Assembly: GCF_003060885.1 (NCBI RefSeq)
Contig: NZ_QAIG01000005.1
Span: 1,510,248 to 1,546,080 of the forward strand
DNA: 35,833 nucleotides
DNA from: Pseudomonas sp. HMWF032
GTDB taxonomy: Bacteria; Pseudomonadota; Gammaproteobacteria; Pseudomonadales; Pseudomonadaceae
Direction: 5' to 3'
The notes under the pieces were generated by a model. It was given only the letters and a program-made list of their open reading frames with translations, was not told the DNA's origin and did not search any database. The position numbers and the translations under genes are program-made. Below are positions 6,755-14,491 of the stretch, piece by piece; positions within the stretch are counted from its first letter, which is position 1; each line of letters begins with the position of its first letter.

Positions 6755-8734
6755 TCAGAAGGCAAAGCAGGAACAACCAAACGCGCCCCAGAACCCCTGG
6801 AAGTCGCTGATTGGCACTCTAGACAGGCGTGCCCGCTCATGGCTGTGTGCATGCACGGCACAGGCCCCTACGCACTGATGCACCTGGGCAACCAATGGTG
6901 CGGACGGCCGCCAATGCCCCGGAACGTTGACCACTGGAGACCAGTCAGGCATCACCGGCAGCGTTGGCGGCGAGAGCGTGCCGAATTCCTCGGCGCCATA
7001 CACCACCTTGCCATTGACGATGGTCAGAACCGACTCGATCCATTTGATTGCCTCGTCTTCGACGCTGAAGAAATCCGCCGACAGCGCCGTTAGATCAGCC
7101 AGCTGTCCCACCTTGATCTGCCCTTTCTTACCTTGCTCGGAGGAGAACCAGGCGCTGCCGTGGGTAAATAGTTGCAATGCGGTTTCACGGGGCAGGCCCT
7201 GCGGGTACAGCTCAAGACCGCCTACGGTGCGTCCGCTAACCAACCAGTACAACGAGGTCCAGGGGTTGTAACTGGACACGCGGGTGGCGTCGGTACCCGC
7301 ACCAACAGGAACCCCCTCGGCGAGCATGCGCTGGATAGGCGGGGTCTGCTCGGCCGCCTGTTTCCCGTAGCGATCAACGAAATACTCACCCTGGAATGCC
7401 ATCCGATCCTGGATCGCGATGCCGCCGCCCAGCGCACGAACCCGCTCAATGTTTTTCGGCGTGATGGTTTCGGCGTGATCAAAGAACCACGGCAGGCCAT
7501 CGAAGGGGATGTCGCGATTGACCTTCTCGAACACATCGAGCATGCGCGAGATGGATTCGTCATAGGTCGCGTGCAGGCGGAATGGCCAGCGATGCTCGAC
7601 TAGGTGGCGCACCACAGGCTCCAAATCGCCCTCCATGCTTGCAGCTAACTCAGGACGCGGCTCGACGAAGTCCTCGAAGTCGGCGGCAGAGAACACCAGC
7701 ATCTCGCCCGCACCGTTATGGCGGAGGAAGTCGTCACCCTGGTGCAGCTTGACCGAGCCGGTCCAGTTCTTGAAGTCAGCCAGCTCTTCTTTGGGCCGCT
7801 GGGTAAAGAGGTTGTAGGCGATGCGCACAGTGAGTTGATCGGCCTTGGCCAACTCTTCGATCACCGCATAGTCATCCGGATAGTTCTGGAAGCCGCCACC
7901 AGCGTCGATGGCGCTGGTCACGCCAAGACGGTTGAGCTCACGCATGAACTGCCGGGTAGAGTTGACCTGGTATTCCAGCGGCAGCTTTGGCCCCTTGGCC
8001 AGCGTCGAATAGAGGATCATCGCGTTTGGCTTGGCCACCAGCATGCCCGTGGGCTCACCCTTGGCGTCGCGCTGGATTTCGCCACCCGGCGGGTTGGGCG
8101 TATTACGGTCATAGCCGACCACCCGCAACGCCGCCCGGTTAAGCAGCGCGCGGTCGTATAGGTGGAGCACGAACACCGGCGTGTCCGGAGCGGCCTGGTT
8201 AAGCTCATCGAGAGTCGGCAGGCGCTTCTCGGCAAACTGGAATTCATTCCAGCCGCCCACTACCCGTACCCATTGTGGCGCGGGTGTGCGCTCGGCCTGC
8301 TGCTTGAGCATGCGCAGTGCATCTGCCAGCGATGGCACGCCTTCCCAACGCAGCTCCAGGTTGTAGTTGAGGCCACCCCTGATCAGGTGCAGGTGGGAGT
8401 CGTTTAGCCCGGGCACCACAGTGCGCCGCTGCAGATCAACCACACGGGTTTCACTGCCGCGCAGGGCCATGGCTTCGGCGTCGCTGCCCACAACGATAAA
8501 GCGTCCATCCTTGATCGCCACAGCAGTGGCATTGGGGCGGTCACGGTCGACGGTGTGCAGACATCCATTAAAGAGGATCAAATCGGCGCTCATGGTGCTC
8601 CCTTTGGGGTTTGAAGGTGAGAGGCCGGCGGCCGCTGCAAACGGCAATGCGGACCAAAGAGCACCCGCCGCGCCAATAACAGAGCTGCTGGCGAGGAACC
8701 TGCGGCGGGCGCGGTCTGTTTCATCATTACTCAT
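6755..8734 (-). CDS. Tat-exported metal-dependent amidohydrolase (YtcJ-like, Amidohydro_3)
   Basis: This 659-residue protein begins with a twin-arginine signal (RARRRFLASS at residues 8-17, then a hydrophobic stretch to about residue 36), so it should be folded and exported to the periplasm. The Amidohydro_3 barrel follows, with metal ligands H114 and H116 in NDSHLHL, later histidines in RLHATYDE and FDHAETI, and the Asp in GAGTDATRV. GGGAG lies about 9 bases before the ATG at 8732-8734. A second strong site, AAAGGGAG, precedes an in-frame ATG at 8591-8593 that would make a signal-less protein of 612 residues. It lies 13 bases after the ABM gene and 1 base before the MFS gene. The substrate is unknown. 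Confidence 0.88.
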   Translation of the reverse strand: MSNDETDRARRRFLASSSVIGAAGALWSALPFAAAAGLSPSNPKGSTMSADLILFNGCLHTVDRDRPNATAVAIKDGRFIVVGSDAEAMALRGSETRVVDLQRRTVVPGLNDSHLHLIRGGLNYNLELRWEGVPSLADALRMLKQQAERTPAPQWVRVVGGWNEFQFAEKRLPTLDELNQAAPDTPVFVLHLYDRALLNRAALRVVGYDRNTPNPPGGEIQRDAKGEPTGMLVAKPNAMILYSTLAKGPKLPLEYQVNSTRQFMRELNRLGVTSAIDAGGGFQNYPDDYAVIEELAKADQLTVRIAYNLFTQRPKEELADFKNWTGSVKLHQGDDFLRHNGAGEMLVFSAADFEDFVEPRPELAASMEGDLEPVVRHLVEHRWPFRLHATYDESISRMLDVFEKVNRDIPFDGLPWFFDHAETITPKNIERVRALGGGIAIQDRMAFQGEYFVDRYGKQAAEQTPPIQRMLAEGVPVGAGTDATRVSSYNPWTSLYWLVSGRTVGGLELYPQGLPRETALQLFTHGSAWFSSEQGKKGQIKVGQLADLTALSADFFSVEDEAIKWIESVLTIVNGKVVYGAEEFGTLSPPTLPVMPDWSPVVNVPGHWRPSAPLVAQVHQCVGACAVHAHSHERARLSRVPISDFQGFWGAFGCSCFAF

Positions 8735-8747
8735 GCACGTCTCTCCC

Positions 8748-9287
8748 TTAACGCGGGTTCAGCCAGGTGGCAAAAAACGCTGTCACCCTGGGCATAAACA
8801 GGTAAACGACCAGTAGAACAATGCTCAAGGTGATCAGCGCGTTGCTGGTGAAATAGCCGCCCAACCAAGGGAGGCGGGCAAATAATGGCTGCCAGAGCGG
8901 AGGCACCAACAAGCTCAGCGGCAAGATCACCAGAAAGGTGATGCAGACCTGCTTCCAGCGCGCCGGCCCCGCCACGGGGCTTGGGGTGAACCAGAATTCA
9001 CGCCCGGCCTCGACCTGCGTTTGATCACCGTCGGCGAGTAAAGGCCTTACCTCGTCGATCAGTGACCTCCGCGCACTGGAGTCCAGCCAGCATTGCAACT
9101 CGCCAGTCCCAGCGAAGCGCAGCACACAGACGAACTGCCCGACATCGCGCATGACATTAACGCCCAGGTGCCCAGGGTAAGTGCTGGCAATCTGAGTGGT
9201 CCGGCGCAGCCATTTTTCGTAGGCGGCTTCCTGTCCCACCTTGACCCGGTGGCGCACAATCAGCGTCACGACTTCGAGCTCATCCAT
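8748..9287 (-). CDS. ABM-domain (antibiotic biosynthesis monooxygenase-like) membrane protein
   Basis: This 179-residue protein has two parts. Residues 1-about 100 form a ferredoxin-like ABM domain (VVTLIVRHRVKVGQEAAYEKWL, GHLGVNVMR, YxxxL-type helix pattern replaced by LRFAGTGELQCWLDS). Two hydrophobic helices follow (about 114-130, VCITFLVILPLSLLVPP, and about 148-166, NALITLSIVLLVVYLFM). The pattern is that of a membrane-tethered ABM protein. GGGAGAGG precedes the ATG at 9285-9287. It is the first gene of the leftward group with the amidohydrolase and the exporter, which itself ends in an ABM-like domain. A catalytic role is not proven. Confidence 0.82.
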   Translation of the reverse strand: MDELEVVTLIVRHRVKVGQEAAYEKWLRRTTQIASTYPGHLGVNVMRDVGQFVCVLRFAGTGELQCWLDSSARRSLIDEVRPLLADGDQTQVEAGREFWFTPSPVAGPARWKQVCITFLVILPLSLLVPPLWQPLFARLPWLGGYFTSNALITLSIVLLVVYLFMPRVTAFFATWLNPR

Positions 9288-9640
9288 AACCTCTCCCTAA
9301 AGAAAATTGCAGCCGCGCTGCCAACGGCACAGCTACAGGCGTTCCAAGGCCAGCATGGCTAAATACGACGAGCTGACTGCTGCTGGAAAAACGACCAGCG
9401 CTTGCTTAGCCCCATTGTCAGCGGTCGCTGGAAAGGGCGCGAGTTAAGGGTTGTTAATCGTCGTCACGACGCCTACAGCGGTGTTTTTAACGACTTCAAA
9501 AATTCACCTATCCAACTGATTTATATGTGTTATTTATTGTGCAAATTTGAATTTACGGAAAGTCTGAACAACATGTCGGGTAGTAGTGCGCAGCCCAGGC
9601 ATACCCTCAGCTCAACACCGAGACCGATGTAGGAAAGGGC
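9288..9640. promoter_or_regulatory. 353-base divergent regulatory region
   Basis: This region separates the leftward ABM-amidohydrolase-MFS group from the rightward regulator gene and must hold both promoters. The part at about 9488-9560 is strongly AT-rich compared with its surroundings. The candidate operator at 9443-9471 is listed separately. I cannot assign the individual -10 and -35 boxes with confidence. Confidence 0.6.
9443..9471. promoter_or_regulatory. Candidate operator: GTTAA direct repeat plus CGTCGT palindrome
   Basis: GTTAA occurs at 9443-9447 and again at 9453-9457, exactly 10 bases apart, which is the spacing of tandem half-sites bound by OmpR/PhoB-type winged helices. It is followed by the perfect palindrome CGTCGT-C-ACGACG (9459-9471). 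The regulator made from 9641 has such a DNA-binding domain. This is inference only. Confidence 0.35.
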
Positions 9641-11332
9641 ATGAGTCAACCATCGACCATTACACGCGAACACGTGATCACGCTGGGGCCCTACCGAATC
9701 TACCCACACCGGCGCCTGATACTTGAAGCAGAGCAGCCATTGCGCCTGGGCAGCCGTGCGCTGGAGATCCTGTTAATACTGCTGGAGAACGCCGGCACAG
9801 TAGTCGGCAAGGATCAACTGATGGCCCGGGTCTGGCCTGACAGCGTGGTTGACGAAATCAACCTGCGCGTGCATGTGGCCGCCTTGCGCAAGGTCCTGGG
9901 AGATGGCCAGGCAGGCCAGCGCTACATCATCAACGTGCCGCAGCGCGGCTACAGCCTGGTTGCCCCACTCTCGTGGCAGGTATCTGCTAACGACCTCGCC
10001 GACCTGTCGTCGAGCAGGCCACCCAGCAATCTACCGTCTCATCTGAGTCAAATAATCGGCCGCACCGAGGTGGTGCCGGCAGTGGTCACGCTGGTTCGCA
10101 AAAAGCGCCTGGTGACGCTCGTGGGGCCGGGCGGAATCGGCAAGACCACAGTCGCCCTGCATGCAGCCGAACTGCTGCGGGAGCACTACCCACAGGGCGT
10201 TTATCTGCTCGACTTGGCAGCGCTCAGCGAACCTGCGGCGGTGGCGGCGAAATTGGCCGCTACCCTCAAGCTACCCCGCACCGGCGATGAGCCGCTCGAC
10301 GACCTGGCAAACTTCCTGGCCGCCCAAACAGTACTGCTGGTGCTGGATAACTGCGAACACCTGATCGATGTCATTGCCCGCCTAGCCGAAACCTTGCTGA
10401 GAGCCTCACCGCACCTGCACATCCTGGCGACCAGTCGAGAAGCCTTGCGTATCGAGGGCGAATATGTCCGGCGAGTAGAGCCCCTGGAATGCCCCACGCC
10501 AGGCGCTGCCGAGAATAAGGCGCAGACGTTGCGCAGCACCGCCCTGCAGTTACTCGTAGCACGGGCCAGGGCCAACCAGGGCGACTTCGAGCTCACCGAA
10601 AATGAACTGCCGCTTGCCAGCGAGCTGTGTCGCCGCCTGGACGGCATTCCCCTGGCGATCGAACTGGCCGCGGCACAGATTGGCAACCTCGGCGTGTGCG
10701 GCGTGCTGGCGCTACTCACCGCCGATTTCCGCTTACTCCCACCGGGGCGCAGAACCTCACTGCCACGGCAGAAAACCCTGTGCTCAACCCTGGACTGGAG
10801 TCACGATCGGCTAGCACCACAGGATCAAACCTGCCTCCGCCGCCTCAGCGTGTTTCGCGGGCACTTTACCCTCGAGTCGGCCATTGCCGTGATCGCGACC
10901 AACGACATCGCAGCGGACCAGGTACCCTTGTCTATAGATCAGTTGGTGGCCAAGTCGCTGGTGCAAGTGCAGATCATCGAGGACCGGGCCTATTACCGCC
11001 TGCTGGAGATCACCCGCTCTTATGCCCAGGAAAAATTATGCGACCTGGGTGAGCGCGCGATCATTCAGCAACGCCACGCGGAAAACTGTTTTACCTTACT
11101 GACCCAGGCCCAGCGCGAGCGAGGAAAAATACCGCGCCAGCTCTGGCTGGATCGTTATGCGCATGAGTTGGAAGACATACGCAGCGCTCTCAACTGGAGC
11201 TTTTCGGCAGCTGCGGCGTGTGTCCTGGCGGTACGCCTGACCATTGCATCGACGACGTTCTGGCAAGAGCTCTCCCTGCTGAAAGAGCATGAACGCTATA
11301 TGGACAAGGCCCTGGCAGTCCTGCACGTCTAG
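9641..11332 (+). CDS. Winged-helix transcriptional regulator with NB-ARC-type NTPase domain, C-terminally truncated
   Basis: This 563-residue protein starts at an ATG with AGGAAAGGG before it. Residues about 10-110 form an OmpR/PhoB-type winged helix (LRLGSRALEILLILLENAG through NVPQRGYSLVAPL). Residues about 135-420 form an AAA/NB-ARC-like ATPase with Walker A GPGGIGKTT (G162-T170) and Walker B VLLVLDN (231-237), plus the ILATSREALRIEGE sensor motif. Full-length relatives carry a further long TPR domain; here the frame ends soon after the winged-helix-like segment of the ATPase module. It is a likely regulator of the divergent ABM-amidohydrolase-MFS genes, with a paralogue at 11602-13086. 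Whether it is still active is uncertain. Confidence 0.85.
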   Translation: MSQPSTITREHVITLGPYRIYPHRRLILEAEQPLRLGSRALEILLILLENAGTVVGKDQLMARVWPDSVVDEINLRVHVAALRKVLGDGQAGQRYIINVPQRGYSLVAPLSWQVSANDLADLSSSRPPSNLPSHLSQIIGRTEVVPAVVTLVRKKRLVTLVGPGGIGKTTVALHAAELLREHYPQGVYLLDLAALSEPAAVAAKLAATLKLPRTGDEPLDDLANFLAAQTVLLVLDNCEHLIDVIARLAETLLRASPHLHILATSREALRIEGEYVRRVEPLECPTPGAAENKAQTLRSTALQLLVARARANQGDFELTENELPLASELCRRLDGIPLAIELAAAQIGNLGVCGVLALLTADFRLLPPGRRTSLPRQKTLCSTLDWSHDRLAPQDQTCLRRLSVFRGHFTLESAIAVIATNDIAADQVPLSIDQLVAKSLVQVQIIEDRAYYRLLEITRSYAQEKLCDLGERAIIQQRHAENCFTLLTQAQRERGKIPRQLWLDRYAHELEDIRSALNWSFSAAAACVLAVRLTIASTTFWQELSLLKEHERYMDKALAVLHV

Positions 11333-11405
11333 GCAGCGCCAGCTGACACTCGAGTTAACACTCAGGCTGGCCCAAGGTAACGCCTAGCACCACACATAAG
11401 GCGAC
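11328..11405 (+). pseudogene. Out-of-frame remnant of the TPR domain of the preceding regulator
   Basis: In the +1 frame, overlapping the TAG stop of the 563-residue regulator, the sequence reads SRQRQLTLELTLRLAQGNA, stop, HHT, stop, GD. This resembles the start of the TPR domain of full-length relatives, where a segment of the type RxLELxLRLALGxALxxTRGD follows the point at which the main frame ends. So a frameshift and then stop codons seem to have cut off the C-terminal domain. The similarity is recalled, not searched. Confidence 0.45.
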
Positions 11406-11601
11406 CTTCATCGAGTGCCTGGGAAAGACCCCGCACTTCAAAAATTTGCCGTCTCGTTCCTGCTTAACCGGCATGAGGTGCCTACACACGCGGGCCGGGG
11501 TTTACGCACGCGTTAGCGAGTGCGGCGACTCACCCAACTTGCGTCTGACCATGTGCTGACTCAAGCAGCTGCATGGCGAGTGTCTCCGCCGACTGCACGC
11601 G

Positions 11602-13086
11602 TCAAGTAACTCGGTTCGGCTTGACCCGGCGCATATCGAGGTAACGCGCATACCGCTCGCGGACAACGTGGAATTCATCGCTTTCCTGGAGCTTTCCCAG
11701 GGCATAGGCACGGGTGCAATTGAACAATCGGTAGTACACCACTTCATCAACCATGTCAGCCAACAGCAATGACTTGGCCACTAACTGAAAAACTGCATCG
11801 AAGATATCTGCGCGGCCCAACGTTTTGCAGGCAATCACCTTGATGGCCTGATCCAACGTGACGGCCACCTTAAGCAGCGCAAGCCGTTGCAGCACTAATT
11901 GCTCGCCGGGTGTCAACAACACATAGCTCCAGTCCAGCGACGCCCGCAGCGACTCTTGCCGAGCCAAAGCGCTCCGCCGCCCCTGCATTGACAGTAAAAA
12001 CTCGCTTTGCAACTGTGCATGCAAGCCCTCCAGACCAAAGCCCGCGACGCGCGTGGCCGCTAACTCGATGGCCAGGGGGGAACCATTCAGACGCCGACAG
12101 ATAGCCACAACCAGAGGCACGTCCTGATCACGCAGACAAAAGCGTTCCTGGTGGGCGACCACACAGCTGACGAACAGTTGTAACGCCGAATAGGTCAAAG
12201 CGTCTGCGGCGCTCAGGTGGGCCGACTGCGCGGGAACAGTCAGCGGCATCAGCCGCCGCACGCACTCCCCCTCAGCCAGTAGCGGTTCGCGACTGGTTGC
12301 CAGAATCGACAGGCGCGGAGCCACCTTGAGCAAGCGCTCGACCAACGCAGCGCAAGCACCGATCAGGTGCTCGCAATTATCCAATAGCAACAGTATGCGC
12401 CGCGGCCGCAGGTAGTCGCCGATACAATCGACGGGCTCTCGCTCGGAGATGCTCAGGTTGAGAACTGCGGCAACCTGAGGCGCAACCAACGCGGGGTCGT
12501 CCAACGCCGCGATATCGATAAAGACCACACCGTCTTCGTAGCACCCCACCAGCAATTCTGCTGCACGCAAGGCCACCACCGTCTTACCCATGCCACCTGC
12601 GGCGACCAGCGTGATAAGGCGTTGATCCGGAAGTTGCCGAACCAGCACATCCACAACCGCATCGCGGCCTGTTATCTGGGAGAGCCTAACGGGCAGCGTT
12701 GAACGAGGATCTTCAACCATAGAGGGAGGGTCGTCAGCTGCAGCGCCGTGCAGCTGGACAGCGGCCACGAAGGTATAGCCACGCAGGGGCACATTGACGA
12801 TGTAGCGTTTGCCATCCAGCCCATCGCCGAGTGCTCGGCGTAAGGCTGCGATATGCACGCGCAGGTTGATCTCTTCGACCACGGTGGCAGGCCATACATG
12901 AGCAATAATGGCCTCTTTGCTCACCACCTCTCCGGCGTTAAGCAGCAATATACGCAATATCTCCAACGCCTTGCTACCAACACGCAACGGTCGGCCACCG
13001 TTCAACACCAGCCGGCGCTGCACGTAAAAGCTGAACGAACCGAAATGCAGTATTTCTTCGGCTTGACTGCTTCTGAGAATGTTCAT
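11602..13086 (-). CDS. Second winged-helix/NTPase regulator, paralogue of the gene at 9641
   Basis: This is a 494-residue protein from the ATG at 13084-13086; a TTG 84 bases upstream would add 28 residues that do not look like protein. It aligns position for position with the first regulator: winged helix at about 10-110 (LRVGSKALEILRILLLNAG through NVPLRGYTFVAAV) and a P-loop at 161-170. The first P-loop glycine is Ala here (AAGGMGKT, A162), while Lys168 and Thr169 are kept. Walker B is RILLLLDN. It ends at RYLDMRRVKPNRVT, so it also lacks a TPR domain. It converges with the first regulator, across a 269-base gap without an intact gene. It is probably a DNA-binding regulator; ATP use is doubtful. 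Confidence 0.82.
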   Translation of the reverse strand: MNILRSSQAEEILHFGSFSFYVQRRLVLNGGRPLRVGSKALEILRILLLNAGEVVSKEAIIAHVWPATVVEEINLRVHIAALRRALGDGLDGKRYIVNVPLRGYTFVAAVQLHGAAADDPPSMVEDPRSTLPVRLSQITGRDAVVDVLVRQLPDQRLITLVAAGGMGKTVVALRAAELLVGCYEDGVVFIDIAALDDPALVAPQVAAVLNLSISEREPVDCIGDYLRPRRILLLLDNCEHLIGACAALVERLLKVAPRLSILATSREPLLAEGECVRRLMPLTVPAQSAHLSAADALTYSALQLFVSCVVAHQERFCLRDQDVPLVVAICRRLNGSPLAIELAATRVAGFGLEGLHAQLQSEFLLSMQGRRSALARQESLRASLDWSYVLLTPGEQLVLQRLALLKVAVTLDQAIKVIACKTLGRADIFDAVFQLVAKSLLLADMVDEVVYYRLFNCTRAYALGKLQESDEFHVVRERYARYLDMRRVKPNRVT

Positions 13087-13239
13087 GCACACACAGCGCT
13101 GCGACCACCGGCCCCACCCGGCACCGAGCGCCACTCCTTGTTGAGGGTTCAGGGTTATCGTCCCAGACAACCGCGCGCAGGAAAGACCTAAAAGCGGACC
13201 AAAACAGCCAATCAGGTGTCCAATACGGACCCAGAGGGC

Positions 13240-14190
13240 CTAACCGAACTGCCGTCGATACTGGCTCGGCGTCAGTCCCAGTCTTTCACCAAACAAGTGG
13301 CGCATATGCCGAACACTGCCGAAGCCACTCCGGTAGGCCACCGTTTTCAACGGCAGGCCGCTGGTTTCTAGCAGTCCCCTCGCGCAATCGATGCGGGCGC
13401 CCTGGACAAACTCCATAGGCGTCATCTTTACCTCGCGATTAAATACCCGCGCAAAGTGCCGTGTACTCATACCGGCCAGGCTGGCCAGGCGCTCTACACT
13501 AAACTCTTCGCTCACATGCTCGAGAACATAGTTCTGGACTCTGCTGACGGGCGAGTCTTCCTTTACCACCGATGCAACCAACGGGCTGAACTGCATCTGC
13601 CCGCCCTGGCGCCTCATTACCACCAACAGTTCCTTAGCGACGGCCAGCGCTAATCGCTTGCCGTGATCCTCAGCGACAATGGACAGGGCAAGGTCTATGC
13701 CGGTAGTCACTCCACCCGATGTCAGTAACTTGCCATCTCTGACGAAAATCTGATCAGTCTCGACTATGGCCTGGGGATAGCGCTTGGCCAGCCGTTCAGT
13801 GTAATTCCAATGAGTGGTAACTCGACGGCCGTCTAGCAGGCCTGCCTGCCCGAGAATAAAGGCTCCGGTACAAATAGAAGCGAGGCAACCGACTTCACAA
13901 GCCACTGTTCGCAACCAGCATTCGAGCCGAGGATAAACCTCTTTGTAGGCACTCGGCCCTCCGGGCACCAACAATACGTCATAGGGCCCTGATGCCTGGT
14001 TAAGATCCACATCAGCGTGCAGCACGACTCCGTTGGAGGCTCGTACTCGCAATTCGTCAGAACCTATTGTGGATATCTGATAGCAATTACTTGGCTCGAG
14101 AAAGCGATTAGCAATGGAGAAAACCTCCATGGGGCCGGCCACATCAAGTAATAAAAACTCCGGAAACAATACAACAGCAACAGACTTCAT
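13240..14190 (-). CDS. GlxA-family transcriptional regulator (DJ-1/PfpI domain plus AraC HTH)
   Basis: This 316-residue protein begins at the ATG at 14188-14190 (MKSVAVVLFPEF), the usual GlxA start; in-frame upstream codons exist but add residues without family similarity. Residues 1-about 190 form a DJ-1/PfpI-like class I amidotransferase fold with the nucleophile-elbow Cys in SICTGAF near residue 107. The last 100 residues form an AraC/XylS double helix-turn-helix (EFSVERLASLAGMSTRHFARVF, then AYRSGFGSVRHMRHLF). Such proteins control amine, carnitine or glycine-betaine-type catabolism or detoxification genes. No obvious target adjoins it, apart from the cluster to the left. An inverted repeat lies upstream. 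Confidence 0.9.
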   Translation of the reverse strand: MKSVAVVLFPEFLLLDVAGPMEVFSIANRFLEPSNCYQISTIGSDELRVRASNGVVLHADVDLNQASGPYDVLLVPGGPSAYKEVYPRLECWLRTVACEVGCLASICTGAFILGQAGLLDGRRVTTHWNYTERLAKRYPQAIVETDQIFVRDGKLLTSGGVTTGIDLALSIVAEDHGKRLALAVAKELLVVMRRQGGQMQFSPLVASVVKEDSPVSRVQNYVLEHVSEEFSVERLASLAGMSTRHFARVFNREVKMTPMEFVQGARIDCARGLLETSGLPLKTVAYRSGFGSVRHMRHLFGERLGLTPSQYRRQFG

Positions 14191-14491
14191 GGGTTCTAAC
14201 CAACGGAAAGAGAAATAGTGAATCGCCACGGTTTTTAGAGCCATCCGGACGGTGTCCGGACCACCTCCGCGCCTATCCACGCCCACTGATCGCGCAGGGT
14301 CGATAGCGGGCCCAGCACAGCCCGACCGGCTTCCTTACCCGATGTTCGTCGATCGATGCGCAGAGGCAAGGGGTTCAAGCACAACTAACGACGATCCTTC
14401 GTGATCAGACGTCGCACCTAAATAGGCCACAGCCAGCCAACTATCGCCGCAAATACGCCGGCCACGCCTGCTGCGGTTTAGCGTTGGTAGC
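14191..14491. other. 301-base gap between the GlxA-type gene and the MscS gene
   Basis: It holds the inverted repeat at 14244-14260, which is well placed for an operator of the GlxA-type gene. No other convincing gene, terminator or repeat was seen. The short open frames here show no recognisable protein. Confidence 0.5.
14244..14260. repeat. Perfect inverted repeat upstream of the GlxA-type regulator
   Basis: TCCGGAC-GGT-GTCCGGA has 7-bp arms around 3 bases and lies 54 bases before the start codon. Related GGAC/GTCC elements occur near 13197-13240, at the other end of the gene. It is a candidate regulator-binding site. Confidence 0.5.

Noticed and set aside
6754..6861. Longer start for the MFS_3 exporter (565 residues)
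   Set aside because: It would overlap the end of the amidohydrolase gene by over 100 bases and adds residues unlike any MFS N terminus.
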